DNA of 64,000 nucleotides, taken from assembly GCF_002737755.1 (NCBI RefSeq), contig NZ_PEGH01000008.1:1-64000 (forward strand). The letters run 5' to 3'. Position numbers and translations under genes: made by a program. Below, piece after piece: positions 46,134 to 54,709 of the stretch (positions within the stretch are counted from its first letter, which is position 1; each line of letters begins with the position of its first letter). The notes under the pieces were generated by a model, which was given only the letters and a program-made list of their open reading frames with translations, was not told the origin of the DNA and made no database searches. Origin of the DNA: Caulobacter sp. BP25. GTDB lineage: Bacteria; Pseudomonadota; Alphaproteobacteria; Caulobacterales; Caulobacteraceae.

Positions 46134-47474
46134 ATGGCCCACGAATTCGCAGTCCCCACATCATCAGGGCTTGAGCGCGACGCGCGTCGACTTCACGTCG
46201 ACCACAAGGGCGCGCGCCCCGGCGAGATCGCCCTAGGTGTGGTCATTGGTCGCACCTCGGAGTTCTTCGACTTCTTCGTCTACGCCATCGCCTCGGTGCT
46301 GGTGTTCCCGCAGCTGGTGTTTCCGTTCGTCGATCGGCTGACGGGCGTCATGCTGGCCTTCGGGCTGTTCTCGCTGGCGTTCATCGCCCGGCCCTTCGGC
46401 TCGGTGATCTTCGGCGCCATCGACCGGCGCTATGGCCGGGGCGTCAAGCTGACCATCGCGCTCTTCCTGCTCGGCGGCTCAACCGCCATCATCAGCTTCC
46501 TGCCCAGCTACGCCGTGATCGGCCCGTTGGCGATTTGGGCGCTTGCCATCTGCCGGATCGGCCAGGGTCTGGCCCTGGCGGGCGCCTGGGATGGCATGGC
46601 CTCGCTGCTCGCCCTGAACGCTCCCGAAAACAAGCGCGGCTGGTACGCGATGCTGCCCCAGCTGGGCGCGCCGTTCGGCTTCATGCTAGCCAGCGGCCTC
46701 TTTGCCTATTTCGTCGCGACCCTCGCGCCGGGCGACTTCCTGGACTGGGGCTGGCGCTATCCGTTCTTCGCGGCCTTCGCGATCAACGTCGTGGCTCTGT
46801 TCGCGCGGCTGCGCATCGTTGCGACCGAGGAGTTCGGGGCGCTGTTCGAAGCGGGCGAGCTGCGTCCGGTCCGGATCATCAGCCTGCTTCGGGCCGAAGG
46901 GGGCAATGTCCTGATTGGCGCGTTCGCGCCGCTGGCCACCTTCGCCATGTTCCACCTGGTGACGGTTTTCCCGCTGTCCTGGGTGGCCTTGCATGATCCT
47001 CGCCAGGCTCTCGCGTTCCTTCGTATCGAGGTGATCGGCGCATTGTTCGGCGTCGCGGGCATCCTGGCCTCGGGCTGGATCGCCGACCGCATCACGCGCC
47101 AGAACCAGCTGGCCCTCTCGGCCCTGCTGATCGGCGTCTTCAGCCTTCTGGCGCCGAGCCTTCTGGACGGCGGTTCGACTGGGCAGACGATCTATGTGAT
47201 CGTCGGCTTTATCATCCTGGGCCTGTCCTTCGGCCAGGCGGCCGGCGCGGTGAGCTCCGGCTTCTCAAGACGCTACCGCTACAGCGGCGCGGCTTTCACC
47301 TCGGATCTTTCCTGGCTGATCGGCGCCGGGTTCGCGCCCCTGGTGGCGCTGGGCCTGGCCACCCTCTGGGGGCTGCCCGCCATCGGTCTCTATCTGGCGT
47401 CGGGCGCGATCGCGACCCTGGTGGCGCTGACCATTGACCGCCAGCGTAGGCTCAAGGCCGAGAGCGCGCTCTAA
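46134..47474 (+). CDS. MHS-type MFS transporter
   Basis: The 446-aa protein has 12 predicted membrane helices and the metabolite:H+ symporter layout: GVVIGRTSEFFDFFVYAIAS at the first helix, ARPFGSVIFGAIDRRYGRG between helices 2 and 3, and WDGMASLLALNAPENKRGWYA in the central region. MHS members import organic acids or osmolytes. ATG 46134 removes a 57-residue N-terminal extension that would run through the cyo promoter. It ends with a 4-bp convergent overlap with the CRP-family gene. The substrate is unknown. Confidence 0.85.
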   Translation: MAHEFAVPTSSGLERDARRLHVDHKGARPGEIALGVVIGRTSEFFDFFVYAIASVLVFPQLVFPFVDRLTGVMLAFGLFSLAFIARPFGSVIFGAIDRRYGRGVKLTIALFLLGGSTAIISFLPSYAVIGPLAIWALAICRIGQGLALAGAWDGMASLLALNAPENKRGWYAMLPQLGAPFGFMLASGLFAYFVATLAPGDFLDWGWRYPFFAAFAINVVALFARLRIVATEEFGALFEAGELRPVRIISLLRAEGGNVLIGAFAPLATFAMFHLVTVFPLSWVALHDPRQALAFLRIEVIGALFGVAGILASGWIADRITRQNQLALSALLIGVFSLLAPSLLDGGSTGQTIYVIVGFIILGLSFGQAAGAVSSGFSRRYRYSGAAFTSDLSWLIGAGFAPLVALGLATLWGLPAIGLYLASGAIATLVALTIDRQRRLKAESAL

Positions 47475-48217
47475 ACCTCGCCGCCGATGCGTTCGACCTC
47501 GTCGGCCAGGGCCGGCAGGTCGATGACGTGAAGGGTCCGGCCGGTCTGGCGGACAATGCCAAGGTTCGCCAGGCGGTTCAGCTCGCGGGTCACCGGCTCG
47601 CGCTGGCTGCCCAGCAGGGCGGCCAGCTCGGCATGGGTGGGGCAGGGGTTGATCACCGCCTGCCGCCCGTCGGGGCTGGCGGCGCTGGCCATCCGCAACA
47701 GCTCGATGTCGACGCGACAGGCCACGGACACGGCGGTCAGCTCGAAGAGGCGGTCGGTCAATGATCGCGCCAGGCTCGCCATGTCTTCCAGCAGCGCCTT
47801 CATGAAACGCGGCGACTCCTCGAACAGGCGTCGCACCAGCGACTGGGGCAGACGGGCGATACGGACGTCTTCCAGCGCCACGATGTTGACCGACCGGGGC
47901 AGGCCGTCGATCGCCGAGATCTCGCCAAAATAGCTGCCCGGCGTGATGCGTCTGTAGCCGACTTCACGGCCGGACTTGGCGTACTGATTGGCCAGCAGGA
48001 CCCCTTCCAGCAGCAGGTAGATGCCGCCCTCCTGGTCGTGGCGCTGGAGGATCATCTCGCCCTTGCCATAGCTCAGTTGCTCGATGGAGGCGCTTAGCGA
48101 TTCCACCTCTGATATGCACATGTGCCGAAACACTCGATTTGCGCGATAGTCTTTAGGCCAAGCTTCTTTCGGCGTATGGGTCGGCGAGGGGGCGAGCGAT
48201 GGAGAAATCGTTTTCAT
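47471..48217 (-). CDS. CRP/FNR-family regulator with intact cyclic-nucleotide cassette
   Basis: The 248-aa protein has a cyclic-nucleotide-binding domain (about 30-150) with the phosphate-binding cassette FGEISAIDGLPRSV: Gly98, Glu99, Arg108 and Ser109 are the residues that contact cNMP in CRP. The C-terminal HTH has recognition helix SQREPVTRELNRL (204-216). No N-terminal four-Cys cluster is present, so it is not an oxygen-sensing FNR. The start ATG follows CAGGAGCG on the minus strand. It diverges, with only 35 bp between starts, from an operon ending in a nucleotide cyclase. Sensing that enzyme's product is a strong hypothesis. Confidence 0.88.
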   Translation of the reverse strand: MKTISPSLAPSPTHTPKEAWPKDYRANRVFRHMCISEVESLSASIEQLSYGKGEMILQRHDQEGGIYLLLEGVLLANQYAKSGREVGYRRITPGSYFGEISAIDGLPRSVNIVALEDVRIARLPQSLVRRLFEESPRFMKALLEDMASLARSLTDRLFELTAVSVACRVDIELLRMASAASPDGRQAVINPCPTHAELAALLGSQREPVTRELNRLANLGIVRQTGRTLHVIDLPALADEVERIGGEV

Positions 48218-48252
48218 CGAGAGACGCTCCTGCTGTCGATCGGGGGCGATGG

Positions 48253-50310
48253 ATGGATAGCCGACAGCGGTACAAGGCCTTTATCAGTTATAGTCACCGC
48301 GATCGCAAAGCCGCTCAATGGCTTCATCGCGCGCTAGAGACCTATCGCCCGCCGCGCCTGCTGTCCAAGGGGGGTGTTGATCTTTCAAAAGCCACCCTGC
48401 GTCCCATTTTTCGGGACCGGGACGAGCTAAGCGCCTCCCTCGACCTCAACGGCGCGATCCGGACGGCGCTCGAACATTCCGACGCCCTGATCGTGCTCTG
48501 CTCCGAAGCGGCCGCAGCCTCTCGCTGGGTGGATCAGGAGGTCGAATATTTCCTGAAGGCAAGCTCGCCCGAGCGGATCATCTGCGTGATCTCGCCCGAT
48601 GTCCCGCCAGAGGCCGATCTGGCGACGATCCTGCCTCCAACGCTACGCGCGGCGTTGCCGCCCGGCGTCGAGCCGTTGGCGGTAGACCCCCGCGAGGATG
48701 GCGACGGCCGGCGTCTGGCGCGGCTGAAGATCGCCGCGCGGCTGCTGGGGGTCGCCCTTGATCAGTTGGTGCAGCGCGACGCGCGCCGGCGTCTTCAGAT
48801 CATGGCGGCCTTCACGACGGCGGCGGTCGTCCTGGCGATCGGCATGGGCGCGATGACGGTGGTGACCCTCAAGTCCCGCCAGATCGCCCGGCAGCAACGC
48901 GACGAGACCGAGGCCCTGGTGGCCTTCATGCTGGGCGACCTGCGCCAGCAGCTTGAACCCGTCGGACGCCTGGACGTGCTCGACAGCGTCAGCGCCAAGG
49001 TCCTGGCCTACTACGCCAAGACGCAGGCGGATCGCCTCGACGACAAGGCCCTGCTCCAGCGCGCCAAGGCCCAGACCCTGCTGGGCACGATCCGCGAGCA
49101 GCGCGGCGACCTCGCCGGGGCCGAGCACGCCTTCTCGCAGGCGGCGGCGACCACCCATACGCTGGTCGAGCGCAATCCCCAGAACGGCGACTATGTGTTC
49201 GACGAGGCCCAGAACGTCTTCTGGCTGGGTTATGTCCAGTGGCGACGGGACGACGTGGCGGGCGCCGAGCGCGGCTTCAAGCGCTATGGCGAGCTGGCCG
49301 ATCGGCTGGTGGCGCTAAATCCCAGCCGCTCCGACTGGCGGATCGAAGTCGCCTACGCCAAGAACAACCTCGGCACGCTGCTGCACGAACAGGCCAGGCC
49401 CGCCGAGGCTCTGGCGGCTTTCCGCGTCGCCTCCTCGGTCTTCAAGGCGGAGCTGGCCGGAAAGCCGGGAGACCAGAAACTGGTCCAGGGGCTCGCCAAT
49501 TCCCACGCGTGGGCGGCGGACTGTTTGCTGCGTATGAGGCGCCCCCAGGACGCCTATGCCGACCGCGAAGCGTCCGTCAGCCTTCTGGAGAGCGCGCTCG
49601 CCCATAATACCGCAGACAAACCTCTGACCGCCCGCGTCGTGGCGGCGCAGGTCGCGCTGGCCCGGCTGGAGCTCGACCTTGGCCGGGCGAGTTCGGCCCA
49701 GGCCCTGTCCGAGCAGAACATCACCCGGTTGCGCGGTCTGGCGGCGCTGGACCCGACGAACGCGCGCTGGCGCGAGTATCTGGCCCAAAGCCTGATCGAC
49801 GCTGCGGATCTGGCGCTGTGGTCCGGGCGCTCGGCCCAGGCTGAAGCGGCTCATGCCGAGGCTGGTAGGATCGTGGCGGGTCTGAGCTCGGGTCCCGAGG
49901 CGCGGGCCTGGAGCGAGCAGTTCGATGGACGCCTTGAACAGCAGGCGATCATTCTGGCGCGACAGGCTGGGCGGGCGCAGGATGCGCGGGCGCTGGCCTA
50001 CGCCTTGGCGGCCCGCTTGAAGAGCGCGGCTTGGCGTAAGGACGCCAATGTCGCCACCTTCTACGGCTTCGCCGAGTGGGCGGCGGGACGACCCGCTGCG
50101 GCTGTCGAGGTTCTCTGGCCTTGGCGAGCGGCGCTCTCATCCAGCAGCAGCGATATCCTGGCCCGCGCCCTGGCGGCGGTCGGTCGCAAGGAAGACGCCG
50201 CCGCGATCGTGCGCGATCTTGCAAAACACGGCTATCAGCACCCCGGATTCCTTGCGTTTTGGAGAGACTCTCTTTCTGGTGGAGCTTCCACTCGGGAGGC
50301 GCAAAATTGA
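48253..50310 (+). CDS. TIR-domain / transmembrane / TPR protein
   Basis: The 685-aa protein has a TIR domain (residues about 6-135: YKAFISYSHRDRKAAQWLHRAL, PIFRDRDELSAS, CSEAAAASRWVDQEVEYF). Glu96 is placed like the catalytic Glu of NAD-hydrolysing TIRs. One membrane helix at about 183-206 follows, then some 450 residues of TPR-like helical repeats (QRGDLAGAEHAFSQAA, RDDVAGAERGFKRYGELA, RPAEALAAFRVASSVF). ATG 48253 is used because the upstream ORF start at 48199 runs into the CRP-family gene. Its stop overlaps the next start. The TIR may cleave NAD+ or make a cyclic nucleotide signal, or may be a scaffold; activity is not proven by sequence. Confidence 0.88.
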   Translation: MDSRQRYKAFISYSHRDRKAAQWLHRALETYRPPRLLSKGGVDLSKATLRPIFRDRDELSASLDLNGAIRTALEHSDALIVLCSEAAAASRWVDQEVEYFLKASSPERIICVISPDVPPEADLATILPPTLRAALPPGVEPLAVDPREDGDGRRLARLKIAARLLGVALDQLVQRDARRRLQIMAAFTTAAVVLAIGMGAMTVVTLKSRQIARQQRDETEALVAFMLGDLRQQLEPVGRLDVLDSVSAKVLAYYAKTQADRLDDKALLQRAKAQTLLGTIREQRGDLAGAEHAFSQAAATTHTLVERNPQNGDYVFDEAQNVFWLGYVQWRRDDVAGAERGFKRYGELADRLVALNPSRSDWRIEVAYAKNNLGTLLHEQARPAEALAAFRVASSVFKAELAGKPGDQKLVQGLANSHAWAADCLLRMRRPQDAYADREASVSLLESALAHNTADKPLTARVVAAQVALARLELDLGRASSAQALSEQNITRLRGLAALDPTNARWREYLAQSLIDAADLALWSGRSAQAEAAHAEAGRIVAGLSSGPEARAWSEQFDGRLEQQAIILARQAGRAQDARALAYALAARLKSAAWRKDANVATFYGFAEWAAGRPAAAVEVLWPWRAALSSSSSDILARALAAVGRKEDAAAIVRDLAKHGYQHPGFLAFWRDSLSGGASTREAQN

Positions 50311-50720
50311 CCGAACCTACACCTACAACCTTTGTCGAGATCGTGATCGGTATCAACCATTGCGACAACTTCAACTTCATGAACGTCCGCGACCCGGAGA
50401 ATCCGGTGCCGCTGAGGCTGGATCTGACCGAGCGCTGCGAGCTGTTCTTCCGGCTCAGCGACGAGCTGATCGCGTCCGGCTGGAAGTTCCAGTCCCGGCC
50501 GATCAAGGTCGACAACGACTATGGGGTGAATTTCTCTAGCTATCTTTGGGTCACCACCGGACCCTCGGGCGAGGCTCTTCCCGCTCACACGGGCTTCAAG
50601 ATTATCTACGAGTGCGCGCGGATGGGCATCTACACCTACAGCCTGTTCATGCTCGACTCCCTCCTCCAGAAGATCACGCTCGACCCCGACGTCGAGAACG
50701 GTACGGGCGTGGTTCCCTGA
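50307..50720 (+). CDS. Unrecognised 137-aa protein coupled to TIR and cyclase
   Basis: I do not recognise the family. The soluble protein has a beta-rich start (TFVEIVIGINHCDNFNFMN), a central LTERCELFFRLSDELIASGW and a C-terminal amphipathic part (FKIIYECARMGIYTYSLFMLDSLLQ). The TTG at 50307 overlaps the TIR gene stop (TTGA) and has GGGAGG upstream, so it is translationally coupled. Its own stop overlaps the start of the cyclase gene. The tight packing suggests a stoichiometric partner or adaptor. Confidence 0.75.
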   Translation: MTEPTPTTFVEIVIGINHCDNFNFMNVRDPENPVPLRLDLTERCELFFRLSDELIASGWKFQSRPIKVDNDYGVNFSSYLWVTTGPSGEALPAHTGFKIIYECARMGIYTYSLFMLDSLLQKITLDPDVENGTGVVP

Positions 50721-52456
50721 TCACGGGCCAACCGTTTGACCGCGAGGAGATCGCCGCGCTGATCCGGCGCGGCGAGATTCTCGCGGCCTACGACATCGCC
50801 CATGCCGCCCTGAGCGCCGCCTCGGCGCCGCCCGGGGCGGCCTATGCGGCGGTGCTGTGTCTGGCGCGGGCGGGGGCCTTGGACTTCGCCCGCGCCGAGT
50901 ATGTCCGGCTTGGCCTGGCCACCGCCGAAGACGCCGATACGATCGCCTTGGGCGCGCGTCTGCTGAAGGATGTCGCGCTGGCCAGCAAGGGCGCGCGGCG
51001 AACTGCTTTCGCCAAGGCGTCCCGGCGGCGATACGAAGCGCTGTCGCAACGCTTTGGCGGCGTCTACGGGGCGATCAACGCCGCCACCATGACCCTTGTC
51101 GCGGGCGACCTCGCGGGCGCGGCGATGCGCGCCGCCACGGTGCTGCAGGCCCCCCCGCAGGGATCGGTCGGGGAGGCCGCCTATTACGAGGCCGCCAGTC
51201 AGGCCGAGGCATTGTTCCTTGTCGGCGACCTTGAGGCCGCGCGCCAGCGCATGGAGCGAGCCCTGGCCTTCGCGCCTCGGGCCTACGCCGCCCACGCCTC
51301 GACGCTCCGCCAGATGGAGATGTTGTGCCGCGAGGTCGGCGCCGACATGGCCTGGCTCGAGCCGTTTCGCCCGCCGGTCTGCGCGCATTTCACCGGTCAC
51401 ATCCAGAATGTCCGCGACCAGGCCCTTCGCCCGCAGTTCGAAGAGACGCTTCGCGCCGAGCGGATCAGCTTTGGCTACTGTGGCCTGGCGGCCGGCGCCG
51501 ACATTGTCTTCGCCGAGGCGCTGCTGGAGGCGGGCGGGGAGCTGCACGTCGTTCTGCCCATCAACCGCGCCGCCTTCGTCGAGGTCTCGGTCGCGCCCTT
51601 TGGCCAGGCCTGGGTGGAGCGCTTCGAGCGCTGCATGGCCCGCGCGGCCTCGATCCGCTACGCCTCGCAGGATCCGTATCTCGGCGACGAGCAGGTGTTC
51701 GCCTACGCCAGCCAGTTCGCCATGGGCTGCGCGGTGCTGCGGGCCCAGACCCTGGCGACCGAGGCGGTGCAGGTGGCGGCGTGGGACGGCCGTCCTGCGA
51801 GCGGCCCCGCCGGAGTGGCCGCCGATATGGCCTACTGGGCGCTCAGCGGGCGTCGGGGCTTGGTGGTTCCGGTCGAGCGACCGCAGCCCGCCGTGCGCGT
51901 CTCCCAGCCGCCGGATACCGGCGCGCGAGCCATGAAAGCCATGCTGTTCGCGGACGTCCAGGGCTTCGGAGCGCTGAGGGACGACCAGATTCCCGCCTTC
52001 ATGGACTCGGTGATGGGGCGGCTGGCTCAGGTGGTCGAGGCGCTGGAGGCCGCGCCGCGTCACATCGAGACCTGGGGCGACGGTCTGTTCCTTGTTTTCG
52101 ATCAGCCGATTGACGCCGCGCTCGCGGCCCTGGCCCTGCTTGAGGCCTATCGCGCTTTGGATCTCCGCGGTCTTGGGTTGCCGCGGAGCCTGGGCCTCCG
52201 CATCGGGGGGCATTACGGTCCGGTGCACCTGCGGACCAATCCCCTGACCAAGGCCCCTGCGGTGGTTGGCGCGCACGTGGTTGTCGCCGCTCGCATCGAG
52301 CCGGACGCCGCGCCGGGATCAGCCTATGTCAGCGAGGCGCTCGCTGGCGCTCTGGCGACGTTCCACGGAGATCGCGTGCGGTGCGGCTATGTGGGCCGAA
52401 CACAGGGACGGAAGGGCTTCCCGGCGACGCCGATCTTCAACCTTTCTCGGGCTTGA
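50717..52456 (+). CDS. Helical-repeat / SLOG-like / class III nucleotide cyclase protein
   Basis: The 579-aa protein has TPR-like helices (about 5-215), a Rossmann-like middle (220-375: FTGHIQNV, FGYCGLAAGADIVFAEALLE, GELHVVLPINRAAF, DEQVFAYASQFAMG) that resembles SLOG/LOG nucleotide-sensing folds, and a class III cyclase domain (407-575) with metal Asp413 (LFADVQGFG) and Asp455 (TWGDGLFLVF). Whether it makes cAMP, cGMP or another cNMP is not clear from sequence. The start is uncertain: the best in-frame codon is CTG 50717 overlapping the previous stop (CTGA). The combination with TIR and a cNMP-type CRP suggests a signalling relay. Confidence 0.82.
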   Translation: MITGQPFDREEIAALIRRGEILAAYDIAHAALSAASAPPGAAYAAVLCLARAGALDFARAEYVRLGLATAEDADTIALGARLLKDVALASKGARRTAFAKASRRRYEALSQRFGGVYGAINAATMTLVAGDLAGAAMRAATVLQAPPQGSVGEAAYYEAASQAEALFLVGDLEAARQRMERALAFAPRAYAAHASTLRQMEMLCREVGADMAWLEPFRPPVCAHFTGHIQNVRDQALRPQFEETLRAERISFGYCGLAAGADIVFAEALLEAGGELHVVLPINRAAFVEVSVAPFGQAWVERFERCMARAASIRYASQDPYLGDEQVFAYASQFAMGCAVLRAQTLATEAVQVAAWDGRPASGPAGVAADMAYWALSGRRGLVVPVERPQPAVRVSQPPDTGARAMKAMLFADVQGFGALRDDQIPAFMDSVMGRLAQVVEALEAAPRHIETWGDGLFLVFDQPIDAALAALALLEAYRALDLRGLGLPRSLGLRIGGHYGPVHLRTNPLTKAPAVVGAHVVVAARIEPDAAPGSAYVSEALAGALATFHGDRVRCGYVGRTQGRKGFPATPIFNLSRA

Positions 52457-52685
52457 AGGGCTCGGCGAGGCCCAAAGAAAAACCGCTATTTTTCTCGATG
52501 TGAAAATCCGCACATCCAAACAGCGCCGCAGCGGAGATGTTCCGCGTGTCGACCGGCGGCGTCAGGCGCTTTTGCCCTGCAGCCACCGGCCGCGTGAACA
52601 GACTGGGGCCCGGCCACCCGCCGGTCGGGTCCATTTTCTCAAACCTTTCCGGGGCTCGCGTCCCGGTCGGATCGGGAGCCGCGCG

Positions 52686-52889
52686 ATGTCCTTCAACAAA
52701 CTCTCTCTGAGCGATGCGCCATTCGCCAAGACTGAAGTCGGCAACACGTTTCTCAAGCACGCCCTGATGATCTGGGCGCGCGAGCAGGGGGTGGCCGAAG
52801 CCAACCTTTCCGCCGTCAGCCGCGATGTCCTGGACTTCGCGCAAGCGACCGTTCGCGACGGCGATCACCGTCAAGCGTTGAGCGCCTGA
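52686..52889 (+). CDS. Small hypothetical protein (67 aa)
   Basis: ATG 52686 follows GGGAG and encodes a soluble helical protein (MSFNKLSLSDAPFAKTEVG; FLKHALMIWAREQGVAEANL) without signal or membrane segment. No domain is recognised. It lies 229 bp after the cyclase gene, in which no other gene is seen, so it is probably a separate unit. Confidence 0.55.
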   Translation: MSFNKLSLSDAPFAKTEVGNTFLKHALMIWAREQGVAEANLSAVSRDVLDFAQATVRDGDHRQALSA

Positions 52890-53081
52890 AACCGCTCGGG
52901 TGTGGGCCGGCGGGCCTAGTTCACCCATTTTGAGACATGCCGCCCTGGTGGGGATTGGGGCGGTAGTCGACGAACGCCATCGCTCGCGCTGCGACGTGAT
53001 GTTCGTCAAGGAGAGCCTGGGCGGCCGCGCCGTCCGGGTTCTTCGCAGCTCGGCTGAACGATCTTATTGCTGGAGAACGAC

Positions 53082-53450
53082 ATGTCCGCCCTGTTGACCG
53101 TCCTGGACAGCCCCGTGGTCTTCACGGCCGCCGTGGTCTTGGCGTTCATCGCTGCGGGCATGGCCGGGTGGCTGAGCGCCTATGTCCTGCGCCTGCGCGC
53201 ACAGCTGGCCGAGGCTCTCCAGGAGGCCAACGGCATGGCGGCGCACCGCGACAGCGTCCTGGCCGAGCTGGCTCTGACCCGCGCGCGGTTGGCCGAGACG
53301 CGTCAGGCGGCTGGCCGGGCGCAAGCGACGGCCGCCGAGCTGGAGGCTCGCCTGGCGCCGACCATCAAGATCGAGCGCGAGTTTGGCGAGAGCCGATGCG
53401 AAGCCGCCAATCGCGTGATCCTGGACGCCCTGCGCGACAGGCCGCAATAG
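53082..53450 (+). CDS. Small membrane-anchored coiled-coil protein
   Basis: The 122-aa protein has one N-terminal membrane helix (VVFTAAVVLAFIAAGMAGWLSAYV) followed by a long charged coiled coil (LRAQLAEALQEANGM, LALTRARLAETRQAAG, AELEARL). GGAG precedes ATG 53082. It resembles small envelope scaffolding proteins, but no family can be named. It faces the convergent nhaA gene. Confidence 0.7.
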   Translation: MSALLTVLDSPVVFTAAVVLAFIAAGMAGWLSAYVLRLRAQLAEALQEANGMAAHRDSVLAELALTRARLAETRQAAGRAQATAAELEARLAPTIKIEREFGESRCEAANRVILDALRDRPQ

Positions 53451-53511
53451 ACCCGCGCCCAAACCCGCGAGGCCCCCGGGGGGCGAGATTCCGCGCCAAA
53501 CCGCCTGCGGC

Positions 53512-54705
53512 TCAAGCCTCCGCGGGGGGCGCCGGTTTCGCCAGGCGCAGGATCATCAGGCCCAGCAGCGCCGAGGTCACGGATCCGACCAGCACGCCGA
53601 TCTTGGTCTCGTCGACCAGCTTGGGGTCTCCGAACGCCAGGCCGCCGATGAACAGGCTCATGGTGAAGCCGATCCCGCACAGTACCGCCACGCCATAGAG
53701 CTGGAGAAGCGAGGCCCCGGCGGGCAGGCGCGCCCAGCCCAGTCGGACCAGGCTGAACGACACGCCGAACACCCCCAGCTGCTTGCCCAGGAACAGGCCC
53801 AGCGCGACGCCCAGCGGCACGGGATCCAGCAGGGCCGCAAGGCCGATCCCCGCGAACGACAGGCCGGCGTTGGCGAAGCCGAAGATTGGGGTGACGCCGA
53901 AGGCGACGGGCTTGTGCAGGGCATGCTCCAGCCGGTGCAGCGGGCAGCGGTCGTCAGCCCGCAACGGGATGGTCAGGGCCAGGGCGACGCCGGCCAGGGT
54001 GGCGTGAACCCCCGACTTCAACACCAGGAACCACAGCACCAGGCCCAGCAGCAGATAGGGCCAAAGGCTGATGACCTTGAGACGGTTCAGGATCACGAGC
54101 AGGGCCAGCACCCCGCCAGCGCCGGCCAGGGCCACGAGGTGTAGCTGCTCGGTGTAGAACAGAGCGATGATCACGATGGCCGCCAGGTCATCCATGATCG
54201 CGATGGCGGTCAGGAACACCTTCAGGGACGTCGGCACGCGCGATCCCAGCAGCGCCAGAACGCCCAGGGCGAAGGCGATATCGGTGGCCGCAGGGATCGC
54301 CCAGCCGGCGACGCTCTCGGGATGACCAAGATTGAAGGCCAGATAGATCGCCGCCGGGATCATCACCCCGCCCAGGGCGGCCGCGCCAGGCAGGATCACG
54401 TCGGCGGGGCGCGACAGCTGGCCGTCCAGCACCTCGCGCTTGATTTCCAGTCCCACCAGCAGGAAGAACAGCGCCATCAGTCCGTCGTTGATCCAGTGCA
54501 GGACGCTTTCGTCCAGATGGATCGGGCCGAGCGCGAAGCCGAAGTGGGCGTTCAGGGCCTTGAAGTAGGCGGGCGCCAGCGGCGAGTTGGCGACGATCAG
54601 CGCCAACGCCGCAGCGGCCATCAGCACGTAGCCGCCGGCGGCCTCGTTCTTCAGAAACTGCGCCAGCGCCTCGCGGGCGCGGCGACGGATCACTCGTAAC
54701 GCCAT
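53512..54705 (-). CDS. nhaA: Na+/H+ antiporter NhaA
   Basis: The 397-aa protein has about 12 membrane helices and the ion-binding pair of adjacent aspartates in [16 protein letters not shown], plus [21 protein letters not shown] and [15 protein letters not shown] typical of NhaA. It exports sodium in exchange for protons and protects against alkali and salt. It starts 4 bp after the DUF5690 transporter gene and is probably cotranscribed. Confidence 0.96.
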   Translation of the reverse strand: MALRVIRRRAREALAQFLKNEAAGGYVLMAAAALALIVANSPLAPAYFKALNAHFGFALGPIHLDESVLHWINDGLMALFFLLVGLEIKREVLDGQLSRPADVILPGAAALGGVMIPAAIYLAFNLGHPESVAGWAIPAATDIAFALGVLALLGSRVPTSLKVFLTAIAIMDDLAAIVIIALFYTEQLHLVALAGAGGVLALLVILNRLKVISLWPYLLLGLVLWFLVLKSGVHATLAGVALALTIPLRADDRCPLHRLEHALHKPVAFGVTPIFGFANAGLSFAGIGLAALLDPVPLGVALGLFLGKQLGVFGVSFSLVRLGWARLPAGASLLQLYGVAVLCGIGFTMSLFIGGLAFGDPKLVDETKIGVLVGSVTSALLGLMILRLAKPAPPAEA

Positions 54706-54709
54706 CTCA

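Noticed and set aside
47471..48217. FNR-type oxygen sensor
   Set aside because: The N-terminal four-Cys iron-sulfur ligand set is absent and a cNMP phosphate cassette is present.
47471..52456. Calling the TIR/cyclase locus a Pycsar system
   Set aside because: Pycsar pairs a small stand-alone cyclase with an effector; here the cyclase is a large fusion, the TIR carries TPRs and the cNMP-type protein is a transcription factor. Only a partial resemblance can be claimed.
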